A stretch of DNA of 64,000 bases, taken from Silurus meridionalis (Eukaryota; Chordata; Actinopteri; Siluriformes; Siluridae). Within the stretch, counting starts at the first letter, position 1; the number at the start of each line of letters is the position of its first letter. The stretch spans positions 20,037,132 through 20,101,131 of the forward strand of contig NC_060885.1 of NCBI RefSeq assembly GCF_014805685.1. Reading direction: 5' to 3'. Both the position numbers and the translations under genes were made by a program. The notes under the pieces are model-generated. The model ran no database searches. It was not told where the DNA came from and worked only from the letters and a program-made list of their open reading frames with translations. Shown one piece after another: positions 62,763 through 64,000 of this stretch.

Positions 62763-64000
62763 TGAAAATTGTGAAACAGGACAGGATAACTTAGTTTTTA
62801 AAAAGCTAACCTCAAAAAGCATTCACTGTAACAAATACATTAAATATTCCTCGTACGTCATCAGCGCATTGATTTATTAAGCGTTTAATTGGATCAATGC
62901 TTTGTGTCTGTTTTATTCAAAAATGTGTGTGTGACAACTGTAAATCAGCCAAAATAGTGACAATTTATAATGTGTCGTCATGGCAGACTCATAAAGCCCC
63001 CAATGCACTGACATACGCCCACACGCCCGCTTTCTTTTACAAATAATTAGGTGTTCATTTAAAGAGAAGTATTTGCTCATACTCTGCTGGGAAGTCAGAA
63101 ATGTCCAGTTATTAATAGCCTGCATTTTCAGTTCTACACTTTTGGCTTTATGACTATCTGTTGCTGCCCTGACAACAATTAAATAGCTTCACCTCAGTGA
63201 CTCAGTAACCTAACCAAATGGGCAAACTGCCCAACGCTTGACCCATCAGACAACAGAATACAGCAAAGAAATACTAAACCACATTAACCACATTCACCAG
63301 GAACAAAACAAAGCTAATTATCAGTGACATCATTTAAAAAATAAGCACCATTCACCCAGACTGTAGAGGAGTTCACTTTATGTGGTGATTATAATATAAC
63401 AATGCTTTTACATTACAGAATATGTGAAAACTAACCTAATTTTCCCAAACTCCAACTGACAGAAAATGAAAAATCAAAATATATCTCATAATGTAACACC
63501 ATTATAACTGAACATGCATCCGAAAAATAATGGAAAAACAAGATGAATTTATTCTGTTCCATCTGTCCTGCCAAAAGAAGGGTGATTCACTCAATCGGGC
63601 TTCAGTGGAACATCTGGACAGCGTATACAGGCAGGGCTCTCATGACAGTCCGGCATCAAATCAGTCACACATCCCCATAAGTTATCAATAAGACAAACCA
63701 ATTCCATCAGAGCAAAACAGCATCTGGTATAAGAGCTAGATTCTGTGAAATGTTTATTGCTCACAAAAAAAAGAAGACAAAAATCAACATCTGCTAAAAA
63801 CATGCTTGGTCCTGGTTAAAAATAAAAACCCTTTAGATTATGGATGCAGCAGATTTTAGCCTCACTGGTCAGTAAAGCTATCTTTTTTTCCTTTTATCTT
63901 AATAAAATATGTCTTTTCGTGCACTTGCGATCATTGAAATGTACATTTAGGACATTTGTTTACAGAAGTATGTATCAGGGCATAAACAGCCAAAGGACAA
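62680..64000 (-). other. marchf8: upstream of marchf8 coding exon (probable 5' UTR intron)
   Basis: No coding exon, CpG-rich promoter or TATA-type promoter seen. If the acceptor at 62680 is used, this is intron, and the promoter lies outside the window. Confidence 0.45.
62711..62760. repeat. (GA)n microsatellite upstream of marchf8 coding exon
   Basis: About 25 GA units; on the transcribed strand a CT tract ending about 30 bases before the predicted 3' splice site at 62680. Confidence 0.95.

Overview
The window looks like teleost fish nuclear DNA. It is AT-rich and dominated by non-coding sequence, with many long (CA)n, (GA)n and (TA)n microsatellites. It carries decayed fish-type transposons of the Tc1/mariner, hAT, RTE-like LINE, tRNA-derived SINE and Ty3/gypsy types. 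The only host protein-coding gene I can support is split by introns. A catfish-like (ostariophysan) source is possible from the repeat flavour, but I cannot show it.

One gene spans most of the window on the minus strand: marchf8 (MARCHF8/c-MIR), a membrane RING-CH E3 ubiquitin ligase. I placed its exons by matching splice sites and codon phase. In transcription order they are: first coding exon 62597-62493, exon 25123-25073, exon 19376-19297, an optional 756-bp cassette exon 18950-18195, the RING-CH exon 14174-13994, the TM1 exon 11632-11497, and the TM2/tail exon 9709-9405. A long 3' UTR probably runs to about 6600. An alternative first exon at 35084-35055 gives a short different N-terminus. 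These parts predict proteins of 285 aa (short) and 537 aa (with cassette), or 260 and 512 aa from the alternative start. The first intron is about 37 kb. Further 5' non-coding exons and the main promoter probably lie beyond 64000.

Layout: 1-590, unassigned. 590-5262, an RTE-like LINE broken by a SINE remnant and two hAT elements with 8-bp target duplications. 5330-6600, unassigned intergenic. 6600-9404, probable 3' UTR. 9405-62597, marchf8 exons and introns. Its large first intron contains a TA-flanked inverted-repeat element (26110-26874), a scrambled Ty3/gypsy remnant (47.9-49.3 kb), and a repeat cluster at 51-54.5 kb (tRNA-Glu SINE, two Tc1-like elements, a truncated RTE copy), with another Tc1-like element at 57.3-57.75 kb.

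I see no operon, CRISPR array, rRNA, functional tRNA or clearly new system. The most interesting points are: the in-phase cassette exon, which supplies a replacement first zinc ligand of the RING-CH domain; dinucleotide repeats lying right at marchf8 splice sites; a SINE that shares its 3' tail with the local LINE; and a gypsy remnant in which RNase H follows integrase.
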